44,300 nucleotides of DNA from an uncultured Oscillospiraceae bacterium. Lineage in GTDB: Bacteria > Bacillota > Clostridia > Oscillospirales > Oscillospiraceae. The stretch covers positions 1-44,300 of the forward strand of contig CALWXH010000010.1 in assembly GCA_944385465.1 (NCBI GenBank), read 5' to 3'. Shown here piece after piece: positions 8,014 to 15,203 of the stretch. Position 1 is the stretch's first letter. Every line of letters starts with the position of its first letter. The translations under genes and the position numbers were made by a program. The notes below the pieces were generated by a model. The model was not told where the DNA came from, did not search any database, and worked only from the letters and a program-made list of their open reading frames with translations.

Positions 8014-9795
8014 TTACTCCTCCTCTTCCTTCTTGGTGCACACGATGTTCAGCTCGTCCAGCTGTGCCTGGGTGACAAAACTGGGGGCGCCCATCATCAC
8101 GTCCTGGGCATTCTTGTTCATGGGGAAGGGGATGATCTCCCGGATGGAGTCCTCCCCGGCCAGCAGCATGACCATCCGGTCCACGCCGGGGGCGATGCCG
8201 GCGTGGGGGGGCGCGCCGTAGGTGAAGGCGTTGTACATGGCGGGGAACTTGCTCTTCACGTCGTCCTCCCCCAGCCGCACCAGCTGGAAGGCCTCCAGCA
8301 TGATCTCCGGGTCGTGGTTCCGCACCGCGCCGGAGGACAGCTCCACGCCGTTGCACACCAGGTCGTACTGATAGGCGGTGATGGACAGGGGGTCCACCTG
8401 GCCGGCGGCGGCCTTCTGGAGGATCTCCAGCCCGCCGTTGGGCATGGAGAAGGGGTTGTGGCAGAACTCCAGCTGGCCGGACTCCTCGCCAATCTCGTAC
8501 ATGGGGAAGTCCACGATCCAGCAGAACTCGTACCGCTCCTTATCCATGTGGTTGGGGCAGAAATTGCCCAGCTTGTTGCGCAGCACGCCGGCGGTCTTCT
8601 GGGCGGCGAGCAGTTTGCCGGCGGTGAGGCCCACAAAGCAGCCGGGGGTGAGGCCCAGAGCGGCCACCACCTGCTCCTTCAGGGGCTGGACGAACTTGGC
8701 GATGCCGCCCACGATCTCGCTGTTCTCGTCATAGCGGAACCAGTAGGCCTTCTCGCCCGCCTGGACCTCCACCTCATTGCACAGGCCGTCGATCTGCTTG
8801 CGGGTGCCGGCAAAATCGCTGACCACGATGGCCTTGACGGTGTTGCCCTCAAAGGGGCCGAAGCCACAGCCAGAGAGCAGCTGGGTGGCCTCCTGGAGCT
8901 TCAGGTCGATGCGCAGGTCGGGCTTGTCCGAGCCGTAGACGTCCATGGCCTCCAGGTAGGGGATGCGCTGGAAGGGGGCCTCAGAGGCCACGTTGTAGGT
9001 GCCGTATTTGGCGAAGATGGGGGGGAGTACCCGCTCCAGCACGGCAAACACGTCCTCCTGTCCGGCAAAGGCCATCTCCATGTCCAGCTGGTAGAACTCG
9101 CCGGGGGAGCGGTCCCCCCGGGCGTCCTCATCCCGGAAGCAGGGGGCGATCTGGAAGTACTTGTCGAAGCCGGAGGCCATGAGCAGCTGCTTGAACTGCT
9201 GGGGGGCCTGGGGCAGGGCGTAGAACTTGCCGGGGTGCTTCCGGCTGGGCACCAGGTAGTCCCGGGCGCCCTCCGGGGAGGAGGCGGTGAGGATGGGGGT
9301 GGTGATCTCCAGGAAGCCCTCCGCCAGCATGGCCTGCCGCAGGGCGGCCACCACGTTGCACCGCAGGATGATGTTGTCCTTCACCGCGGGATTGCGCAGG
9401 TCCAGATAGCGGTACTTCAGCCGCTGGGTCTCGTCCGCCTCCCGGCTGCGGTTGATGGGGAAGGGGAGCTCATTATGGCGGCAGCGGCCCAGCACCTTGA
9501 TTTCGGTGGGCACCACCTCAATGTCGCCGGTGGGCAGCTTGGGATTCTTACTGTCCCGCTCCCGGACGGTGCCGGTGACCTGGATGGTGGACTCCTTGTT
9601 CAGCTCCTTCACCACCGCCATCATCTCGGCGGTCTCAATGACCACCTGGGTGACGCCGTAGAAGTCCCGGAGAACCACAAAGGCAAAATTCTGTCCCACC
9701 TCCCGGATATTCTCCAGGAAGCCCGCCAGGGTGACGGTCTGGCCCACGTGCTCCAGCCGGAGCTCGCCGCAGGTATGAGTGCGGGATTGAACCAT
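8014..9795 (-). CDS. aspS: Aspartyl-tRNA synthetase
   Basis: This 593-residue class II synthetase charges tRNA-Asp. It has the N-terminal OB-fold anticodon domain (residues about 1-110, GFLENIREVGQNFAFVVLRD), motif 2 in FRDEDARGDRSPGEFYQLD, the bacterial GAD insertion domain in the middle, and motif 3 near the end (GIAPGVDRMVML). The length fits the bacterial type. It is the last gene of acetyltransferase-hisS-aspS, 80 bp behind hisS, under the T-box leader at 11870-12232. The last 25 codons are duplicated downstream (7781-7858). The QAQLDELNIVCTKKEEEE tail has an acidic end. Confidence 0.97.
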   Translation of the reverse strand: MVQSRTHTCGELRLEHVGQTVTLAGFLENIREVGQNFAFVVLRDFYGVTQVVIETAEMMAVVKELNKESTIQVTGTVRERDSKNPKLPTGDIEVVPTEIKVLGRCRHNELPFPINRSREADETQRLKYRYLDLRNPAVKDNIILRCNVVAALRQAMLAEGFLEITTPILTASSPEGARDYLVPSRKHPGKFYALPQAPQQFKQLLMASGFDKYFQIAPCFRDEDARGDRSPGEFYQLDMEMAFAGQEDVFAVLERVLPPIFAKYGTYNVASEAPFQRIPYLEAMDVYGSDKPDLRIDLKLQEATQLLSGCGFGPFEGNTVKAIVVSDFAGTRKQIDGLCNEVEVQAGEKAYWFRYDENSEIVGGIAKFVQPLKEQVVAALGLTPGCFVGLTAGKLLAAQKTAGVLRNKLGNFCPNHMDKERYEFCWIVDFPMYEIGEESGQLEFCHNPFSMPNGGLEILQKAAAGQVDPLSITAYQYDLVCNGVELSSGAVRNHDPEIMLEAFQLVRLGEDDVKSKFPAMYNAFTYGAPPHAGIAPGVDRMVMLLAGEDSIREIIPFPMNKNAQDVMMGAPSFVTQAQLDELNIVCTKKEEEE

Positions 9796-9875
9796 CTTAA
9801 ATCAACTCCAAATTGTATTATTATATCTTTAAATTACAAAAAGTGTATTATTTTAGTGTGTTGTGGGGGTGAAAA

Positions 9876-11330
9876 TCAGCCCTCAGGAATATCTAAACCG
9901 TACTTTTCTGCCAGGGCACCTTTGTCTACGATGGGGGTCTGGATGGGCTGGCGGGCCAGCTGCTTCTGGAGATAGTCCAGGGCCTCCTGGACGGGGAGGG
10001 TGATCTGCTTGTAGATGCCCTCCGCCTCCATCTGCTGGAGCTCCTCGGGAGTGAGGTCATTGGCCAGGCGCAGGTTTTTTACTGTGGCCGCCCCGGCCTT
10101 GATCTCATCCTCTCCCAGGAACACGGCAAAGGGGATGTTCAGCTTGTCGGCGTAGCTCATCTTGGCCTTGAATTTTTTCTGCTCAGTGTAGAGCTGGGTG
10201 CGGATGCCTGCCTGCCGCAGCCGGGCGGCAAAGGAAATGGCGGCGGTGAGATCCTCGGTCATGGGCAGGATGAGCACGTCGGCGGGAGCGGTGTTCATCT
10301 CCTCGTTGAGGTAGCCCTGATCCTCCAGCACAAAGAACAGACGGGTCAGACCGATGGAAATTCCTACTCCAGGTAGTTGTTTATCGGTATAATATTCCGA
10401 TAAGTTATCATATCGCCCCCCGGAACAGATGGAGCCGATCTCCGGATGGTCCAGCATGGTGGTCTCGTAGACGGTGCCGGTGTAGTAGTCCAGCCCCCGG
10501 GCGATGGTCAGGTCCACGGCGAAGTGGTCCTCCGGCACTCCGAAAGCGGCCAGGTATTTCACCACGGTGGTCAGTTCGTCCAGCCCCTGGTCGAACAGCT
10601 CGTGGCGGCCCCGGTAACCCTCTAGGGCGGAGAGCACCTGGTCGTTGTCCCCCTTGATGGCGATGAAGGTGAGGATCTCCTCCGCCTGGTCGGCGGTGAG
10701 GGCAATGTCCTCCGCCATGAGCAGCTCCCGCACCTTGTCCGGGCCAATCTTGTCCAGCTTGTCCACCGTGCGCATGATGTCTCCGGACTTCTCGGTGAGG
10801 CCCAGCAAGGCGTAGAATCCGTTGAGGATCTTCCGGTTGTTCACCCGGATCTGGAACCGGTGCAGCCCCAGGGAGGAGAAGGTGCTGTAGATGATGGCGG
10901 GAATCTCCGCCTCGTTGGTGATGTCCAGCTTTCCGTCGCCGATGACGTCGATGTCCGCCTGGTAGAACTCCCGGAAGCGGCCCCGCTGGGCTCGCTCGCC
11001 CCGGTAGACCTTGCCGATCTGGTAGCGGCGGAAGGGGAAGGACAGGTCGGCGTAGTGCAGGGCCACGTATTTGGCCAGGGGGACGGTGAGGTCAAAGCGC
11101 AGGGACAGGTCCGTGTCCCCCTTGGTGAAGCGGTAGATCTGCTTTTCCGTCTCGCCGCCGGCCTTGGCCAGCAGCACCTCGCTGGCCTCGATAACGGGGG
11201 TATCCAGCGGCGTGAAGCCATAGAGGGAGTAGCTGCGGCGCAGCAGCTCCATCATCCGGTCAAACTGCACCTGCTGCTCCGGCAGCAGCTCCATGAAGCC
11301 GGAGAGGGTGCGGGGTTTCTGTTTCGCCAT
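9876..11330 (-). CDS. hisS: Histidyl-tRNA synthetase
   Basis: This 484-residue class II enzyme has motif 1 around the N-terminal P-LDTPVIE segment, motif 2 RAQRGRFREFYQADIDVIG, the histidine-specific motif RGLDYYTGTVYET, motif 3 GVGISIGLTRLFF, and a C-terminal anticodon-binding domain (about residues 340-440). About 40 extra residues at the C-terminus (EALDYLQKQLARQPIQTP) extend beyond the usual 420-430. The start ATG has AAGGAG upstream. It follows the acetyltransferase by 33 bp and precedes aspS by 80 bp, so the hisS-aspS pairing common in Firmicutes is kept. Confidence 0.96.
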   Translation of the reverse strand: MAKQKPRTLSGFMELLPEQQVQFDRMMELLRRSYSLYGFTPLDTPVIEASEVLLAKAGGETEKQIYRFTKGDTDLSLRFDLTVPLAKYVALHYADLSFPFRRYQIGKVYRGERAQRGRFREFYQADIDVIGDGKLDITNEAEIPAIIYSTFSSLGLHRFQIRVNNRKILNGFYALLGLTEKSGDIMRTVDKLDKIGPDKVRELLMAEDIALTADQAEEILTFIAIKGDNDQVLSALEGYRGRHELFDQGLDELTTVVKYLAAFGVPEDHFAVDLTIARGLDYYTGTVYETTMLDHPEIGSICSGGRYDNLSEYYTDKQLPGVGISIGLTRLFFVLEDQGYLNEEMNTAPADVLILPMTEDLTAAISFAARLRQAGIRTQLYTEQKKFKAKMSYADKLNIPFAVFLGEDEIKAGAATVKNLRLANDLTPEELQQMEAEGIYKQITLPVQEALDYLQKQLARQPIQTPIVDKGALAEKYGLDIPEG

Positions 11331-11363
11331 ATTGATTACTCCTTGTGAAAAACTACGTTGAAA

Positions 11364-11843
11364 TTACAGGTTTGCAAGCTCGTTCAGGGTGCTGCCGGTG
11401 ATGCGGTAGACCGTCCACTCATCCATGGGCTGGGCGCCCAGGGAGCGGTAAAAGTCGATGCTGGGCCGGTTCCAGTCCAGGCACCACCACTCCAGCCGGC
11501 CGCAGCCCCGATCCAGGGCCAGCCTGGCCAGGTGGCGCAGCAGGGCTTTTCCATAGCCCCGCCTGCGGAACTGGGGAAGGACAAACAGGTCCTCCAGGTA
11601 AATCCCCGCCCGGCCCAAAAAGGTGGAGAAATTGTGGAAGTACAGGGCAAAGCCCACCTCCCGGCCATCTTCACAGAGGAAGACCACTTCGGCCTTGCCC
11701 CGCTCAAAGATCCACTCCCGCAGCAGCGCCTCTGTGGCCACCACCTGGTCGGCCATGTGCTCATAGTCGGCCAGGGCGCGGATGAAGGTCAGAATCAGCG
11801 GACAGTCGGCGGCGGTCGCCTGGCGAATGGTAACATAGGGCAA
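11364..11843 (-). CDS. GNAT N-acetyltransferase, SSAT/thialysine-acetyltransferase type
   Basis: This 159-residue protein resembles the spermidine/spermine (SAT1/SAT2) branch of GNAT enzymes. It has the acetyl-CoA pyrophosphate loop FRRRGYGKALLRHLA, the preceding FHNFSTFLGRAGIYLEDL segment and the C-terminal WCLDWNRPSIDFYRSLGA, all typical of that group. The substrate (a polyamine, thialysine or another amine) is inferred by family only. The start appears to be TTG at 11843, placed 8 bases after a full AAGGAGG; the nearby ATG is out of frame. It is the first gene after the T-box terminator and so shares amino-acid-starvation control with hisS and aspS. Confidence 0.88.
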   Translation of the reverse strand: MPYVTIRQATAADCPLILTFIRALADYEHMADQVVATEALLREWIFERGKAEVVFLCEDGREVGFALYFHNFSTFLGRAGIYLEDLFVLPQFRRRGYGKALLRHLARLALDRGCGRLEWWCLDWNRPSIDFYRSLGAQPMDEWTVYRITGSTLNELANL

Positions 11844-11869
11844 AAAAGTTCCTCCTTCGGCAAGAAAAC

Positions 11870-11914
11870 AATGCTCTCATCCCATGAGTAGTTGGTTCAT
11901 GGGACGAGAGCATT
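11870..11914 (-). terminator. T-box regulated terminator
   Basis: The long stem pairs 11870-11887 with 11897-11914 (17 of 18 positions Watson-Crick, one G-T) around a 9-base loop. On the minus strand it is followed by TTTTCTTG. The strand containing CGTCCC (minus, 11906-11901) is the part that would instead pair with the T-box sequence in the antiterminator. Confidence 0.93.
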
Positions 11915-12050
11915 GCCTTGCAATACTTCGTGGTGCCACCCACATTCAGTGCGCGCTGCGCACCCTTGAGCCTTCTGTTGCGGGAAGGGGACCGCGCCCG
12001 TCTCCGGGCCCGCTCCGCCGGTGTCTTCCCATTCTCCTTGCCGTGGGTGC

Positions 12051-12184
12051 TCTCAGCATGGCGTTGGGCTCCGCCTGTTCGCAACGCTCGCTTTCCCGCC
12101 GACTCGCTTCGCAAACAGGAACCTATCATGTTCCTTGGTTTGCAAAGCTCGCTTTGGTCCAAGCTCGCTGCTCACGACGGCTCC
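12051..12184 (-). repeat. Dispersed modular repeat inside T-box Stem I
   Basis: The 134 bases between Stem I helix strands GGGTGC (12190-12185) and GCACCC (12050-12045) are made of modules also found at 27384-27658. These are GGAGCCGTCGTGAGCAGC (12184-12167), a 79-bp hairpin module (12088-12166, partner 27580-27658), and GCGAACAGGCG-AGC. The hairpin module keeps its lower stem GCAAAC/GTTTGC while its apical arms differ in a compensatory way between the two copies. Confidence 0.8.
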
Positions 12185-12253
12185 GCACCCGCACCTTCTC
12201 TGTCCGGTGGTGTGAATGGTACTCATCCGGCGTCTTCGCGGTGAAAAAACGCC

Positions 12254-12667
12254 TTACACTCTCAGGGGAGTGCTGGGGCGAATCAGCTCCCGATAGTTCA
12301 GATCGCCCCGGGCCAGACCGTGAATGAGCATCTCTGCCGTGGCGGCGTTGGTAGCGAAGGGGACGTTGTGCTGGTCGCACAGATTGGTGATATAGCGCAT
12401 ATCCTGGTCCAGGTCGCTGGAGTTGGGATCGTTGAAAAACAGCACCATATCAATTTCATCATAGGCGATGCGGGCGCCGATCTGCTGGCTGCCGCCATGG
12501 GCGTGGGACAGGAACAGCTGAACGGGCAGCCCCGTGGCCTCGGCCACCAGGCGGCCGGTGCGGTTGGTGGAACAGACTGTGTGTTTGGAGAGGATGCCGC
12601 AGTAGGCGATACAGAACTGCACCATCAGCTCTTTCTTGTTGTCATGGCTCATCAGGGCGATGTTCAA
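12254..12667 (-). CDS. Methylglyoxal synthase-like protein with altered active site
   Basis: The 137-residue product has the MgsA fold and length: MNIALMSHDNKKELMVQF at the start, a central GGSQQIGARIAYDEIDMV and a late ATNAATAEMLIHGL. Methylglyoxal synthase turns dihydroxyacetone phosphate into methylglyoxal. Here the catalytic Asp (E. coli Asp71, in GGDQQ) is Ser, the phosphate-binding TGTTG motif reads STNRTG, and the NAVPHDPD/PHEPD segment with its active-site His reads NSSDLDQD. The fold is probably kept but the classical reaction is doubtful. It follows minD by 30 bp, a frequent clostridial neighbourhood. Confidence 0.85.
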   Translation of the reverse strand: MNIALMSHDNKKELMVQFCIAYCGILSKHTVCSTNRTGRLVAEATGLPVQLFLSHAHGGSQQIGARIAYDEIDMVLFFNDPNSSDLDQDMRYITNLCDQHNVPFATNAATAEMLIHGLARGDLNYRELIRPSTPLRV

Positions 12668-12697
12668 CGAATATCATCCTTTCTGTTCTGCGGTAAC

Positions 12698-13432
12698 TCA
12701 GCGGATGCGCAGCAGGGGGATCCGCTGGCCAAGAAGCCGTCGGGCAATGTTCAAATACGCGGGAGACGCCCCCTTATGCGTCAGCAACACGACAGGGACC
12801 CCGGTGGCGGCGGCCATGGTCACATGGGGATCTTCCGGGACGATGCCCAACAGGGGCAGGCCGGCGGTATCCATGGCATGGTCAATGGAGGTGCGCAGTT
12901 TACCCATCAGCCGGGGCTGCACACGGTTCATCACCAGGTGGATCTCGTCCATGTAACTCATGAGCTGGGATACCGTCCGCTGCGCGTCCCGCAAAGCCGC
13001 GGGGTCGGTGGCGGAGACCACGATGGCCCGGTCCGCCGCGGCCATGGCCAGCTGAAAGCCGGTGCCCAGGCCTGCGGGAGAGTCCATGAAGACATAGTCG
13101 AAGCCGTCCTTGGCGCCATCCACGACCGTGCGGAAGGCCGCCGGGTCGGGCTGATGCAAGGACAGGGGGGCAGTGAGCAGATACAGTCCCCGGATATCCG
13201 GGTGCTCGACAGATGCAGTGAGAAGGGGGCAGCGGCGCTCCATCACATCGCTGAAGTCCATTACGGCCCGGTCCGTCAGGCCCAGGGCAATGTCCAGGTT
13301 TCGCAGGCCGATATCCAGGTCGATACACAGCACCCGCTTGCCCAGGGCGGCCAGACAGGAGGCTACTCCGGCGGTGAGGGAGGTCTTGCCGGTACCGCCC
13401 TTGCCTGATGTAATCATAATGGCGGTACCCAT
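12698..13432 (-). CDS. minD: Septum-site ATPase MinD
   Basis: This 244-residue ParA/MinD-type ATPase has a deviant Walker A motif (SGKGGTGKTS), switch I region DIGLRNLDIALG and Walker B YVFMDSPAG. It takes part in division-site placement by membrane-bound ATP cycling. The C-terminus is basic (ARRLLGQRIPLLRIR) and could form the amphipathic membrane helix. The ATG at 13432 follows GGAAGGAGG; an ATG at 13450 would overlap that site. Neither minC nor minE lies beside it: the next gene is the MgsA-like gene and upstream is rsmG. Confidence 0.9.
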   Translation of the reverse strand: MGTAIMITSGKGGTGKTSLTAGVASCLAALGKRVLCIDLDIGLRNLDIALGLTDRAVMDFSDVMERRCPLLTASVEHPDIRGLYLLTAPLSLHQPDPAAFRTVVDGAKDGFDYVFMDSPAGLGTGFQLAMAAADRAIVVSATDPAALRDAQRTVSQLMSYMDEIHLVMNRVQPRLMGKLRTSIDHAMDTAGLPLLGIVPEDPHVTMAAATGVPVVLLTHKGASPAYLNIARRLLGQRIPLLRIR

Positions 13433-13459
13433 AAGGACCCTCCTTCCCATACAGATAGA

Positions 13460-13488
13460 ATCATATCATGAATAGCCAAAAATAGCAA
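13460..13488 (-). promoter_or_regulatory. Promoter of minD and the MgsA-like gene
   Basis: On the minus strand TTGCTA (13488-13483), a 17-bp spacer and TATGAT (13465-13460) lie just upstream of minD. This separates minD from rsmG. Confidence 0.6.
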
Positions 13489-13575
13489 CAGAGAAATGAA
13501 GAAATTATCCAAAAACGACGAAAACATCCGACGGATCAGAAGCTCCCGCACCGACGCACAGATCCGCCCGCCGGA

Positions 13576-14310
13576 TCACAGCGGGGCCTTCTGAATTTTT
13601 GCCCAGCGTCTGGGGTAGGCGGCGGGCGTGGGAGCGATCTTGTCCACCACCACCACCCGGTGACGCACTTGCGTGTGGGGAATGGTGTAGTCATAGATCC
13701 CGGCCAGCTGACCGCCCAGAGCCTGAATGGCAGGGCGGGCGGCGTCCATCTCCGGGTCGCAGTTGACGCTTTTCATAGCCAGGAACCGGCCGCCCACCTT
13801 GACAAAGGGCAGGCACAGCTCACACAGCAGCCGAAGGTCTGCCACTGCCCGGGCGGTGGCAAAGTCGAACTGCTCCCGCAGAGAGGCCTCCCGGCCCGCC
13901 TCCTCTGCCCGGGCGTGGAGGCACTGCAGACCGGACAGCCCCCACCGGAGGGCCAGGGATTCCAGCCAATCCAGCCGCTTCTGAAGGCCATCCAGCAGGG
14001 TGACAGACAGGGATGGAACCAGCAGTTTGAGCACCATGCCGGGGAAGCCGGCGCCGGTGCCCACGTCGATGAGGGTTTTGCCTGGAAGCCGGCCGCAGTC
14101 CAGCAGGGCGGCGCAGTCCAGCAGGTGCAGGGTGGCCACGTCCTGGGGCCGGGTGATGGCGGTGAGGTTCATCACCTGGTTTTTCTCCAGCAGGGCGGCC
14201 CCGTAGCGGTCCAGCAGAGCAGGGGCGTCGGCCGGAACACATCCGGCCAGCCCCTGCTGCTCCAGACCGGAGGCCAGAAGGGCCTCCATTCCCATCGTGA
14301 TATCAGCCAT
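13576..14310 (-). CDS. rsmG: 16S rRNA (guanine-527-N7)-methyltransferase RsmG
   Basis: This 244-residue protein (formerly GidB) methylates G527 of 16S rRNA using S-adenosylmethionine. The SAM-binding motif DVGTGAGFPGMVLK, the preceding MNLTAITRP segment and the later FATARAVADLRLL are diagnostic. I place the start at the ATG at 14310, which overlaps the stop of the upstream membrane-protein gene by 8 bp and suggests coupling. Loss of this enzyme gives low-level streptomycin resistance in other bacteria. It is near parAB/noc, as in many Firmicutes. Confidence 0.95.
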   Translation of the reverse strand: MADITMGMEALLASGLEQQGLAGCVPADAPALLDRYGAALLEKNQVMNLTAITRPQDVATLHLLDCAALLDCGRLPGKTLIDVGTGAGFPGMVLKLLVPSLSVTLLDGLQKRLDWLESLALRWGLSGLQCLHARAEEAGREASLREQFDFATARAVADLRLLCELCLPFVKVGGRFLAMKSVNCDPEMDAARPAIQALGGQLAGIYDYTIPHTQVRHRVVVVDKIAPTPAAYPRRWAKIQKAPL

Positions 14311-14650
14311 AGGCGTTCTGCACGGCGTGGACCACGGCGGGTACGCCCACAGCCAGGCCCAGGACAATGGCGGCGATACACAGCAGGATGATGACCACGG
14401 TGAGTGCCATGCCACCCAGAGCGGTGCCCTTGCGCTGACGGTAGACGGCGATCACAATGCCTGCCACCGCCACCGGGAGAAGGAACAGGACAAAGGTTCC
14501 GGGCATTTCCTTGCCGGTGTAAATGTAGAAGGTGATGAGAAACAGCATCATCAGCACGTAGGCGATGCCCATCCAGGCCGCTGTGCGCTTCTCAAAGGAC
14601 GCGGGGGTGTAGGAGGATTCCTCCTGATGGTTGGGTTGAGAATCAGACAT
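14303..14650 (-). CDS. Hypothetical small membrane protein with three or four spans
   Basis: The 115-residue protein has a polar N-terminus of about 22 residues (SDSQPNHQEESS) and then hydrophobic segments at about residues 25-45, 50-68 and 78-110, the last probably two spans. No enzyme motif is visible and I do not recognise the family. AAGGAGG precedes the ATG. Its 3' end overlaps the rsmG start by 8 bp, and it follows mscL by 31 bp, so it belongs to the same transcript. Confidence 0.75.
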   Translation of the reverse strand: MSDSQPNHQEESSYTPASFEKRTAAWMGIAYVLMMLFLITFYIYTGKEMPGTFVLFLLPVAVAGIVIAVYRQRKGTALGGMALTVVIILLCIAAIVLGLAVGVPAVVHAVQNAYG

Positions 14651-14681
14651 ATCGGAAACCTCCTTACATGGGAATGGGAAC

Positions 14682-15113
14682 TTACTTGTTCTGATCCTTC
14701 AGCAGGTCGCGGATCTCGGTGAGCAGCTTCTCCTCGGCAGAGGGCTCGGGAGGAGCGGCGGGAGCCTCTTCCTCTTTCTTCTTGGCCAGGGACATGGCCT
14801 TGTTCACTGCCTTGACGATGAAGAACACCACCAGGGCCAGAATGAAGAAGTTGATGACAGCGGCGATGAAGTTGCCGTAGTTCAAGGTGTTGGGAGCGGC
14901 ATCCGGGCCGGGGGTGTAGAAGGTGGGCAGGGTGACAGTCAGATTCTTAAAATCCACGCCGCCCATGAAGATGGACACGATGGGCATGATGATATCGTTG
15001 GTGAGGGAGGTGGTGATGGTGGAGAAGGCGCCGCCGACGATAACGCCCACAGCCAGGCCAAGGACATTGCCCTTGTTAATAAATGCCTTGAACTCTTCGA
15101 TGAACTTTTTCAC
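14682..15113 (-). CDS. mscL: Large-conductance mechanosensitive channel MscL
   Basis: This 143-residue protein forms a pentameric membrane valve that opens under hypo-osmotic tension. The N-terminal amphipathic helix and first transmembrane helix (FIEEFKAFINKGNVLGLAVG, VIVGGAFSTITTSL) are highly conserved. The periplasm-side loop is normal in length. The second span (NFIAAVINFFILALVVFFIV) is followed by a basic cluster and the cytoplasmic helix EEKLLTEIRDLLKDQ. The start codon is GTG. It lies between serS and the small membrane protein. Confidence 0.96.
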   Translation of the reverse strand: MKKFIEEFKAFINKGNVLGLAVGVIVGGAFSTITTSLTNDIIMPIVSIFMGGVDFKNLTVTLPTFYTPGPDAAPNTLNYGNFIAAVINFFILALVVFFIVKAVNKAMSLAKKKEEEAPAAPPEPSAEEKLLTEIRDLLKDQNK

Positions 15114-15203
15114 GACAAAAACCCTTTCTTACTCTGTGTTTTCTCTTTTCTTGAAATATATCCATGAAAATGCTGCGATACAGCGGAATTCATCTGTGCG
15201 GGC

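Larger units (their letters stand above)
11870..12232 (-). promoter_or_regulatory. T-box leader, aspartate specifier (GAC)
   Basis: This minus-strand leader can be folded by eye as a T-box. The Stem I base is CGCCGG (12232-12227) with CCGGCG (12021-12016). The specifier internal loop has AUGAGUA on the 5' strand and GAAGACA on the 3' strand, showing codon GAC (12025-12023) followed by A. The next helix is CCAUUC (12219-12214) with GAAUGG (12034-12029). Stem III is GTGCGC/GCGCAC (about 11954-11968). The T-box sequence GGGTGGCACCACG lies at 11941-11929. The UGGC variant would pair with a G discriminator base, which fits tRNA-Asp and not tRNA-His (C73). Uncharged tRNA-Asp should therefore relieve termination ahead of acetyltransferase-hisS-aspS. 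Stem I is abnormally long because a repeat occupies its apex. Confidence 0.9.

Noticed and set aside
7781-8356. A minus-strand open frame of 191 codons ending in the aspS tail copy
   Set aside because: Its upstream part is out of frame with aspS and consists of shadow translation plus hairpin sequence; only the last 25 codons are meaningful, so it is recorded as a displaced gene end and not as a gene.
7966-9975. A 669-codon plus-strand open frame opposite aspS
   Set aside because: Shadow frame; AspRS motifs on the minus strand are complete and the plus-strand translation lacks any family pattern. Similar long frames opposite serS, the P-type ATPase, thl and luxC were dismissed for the same reason.
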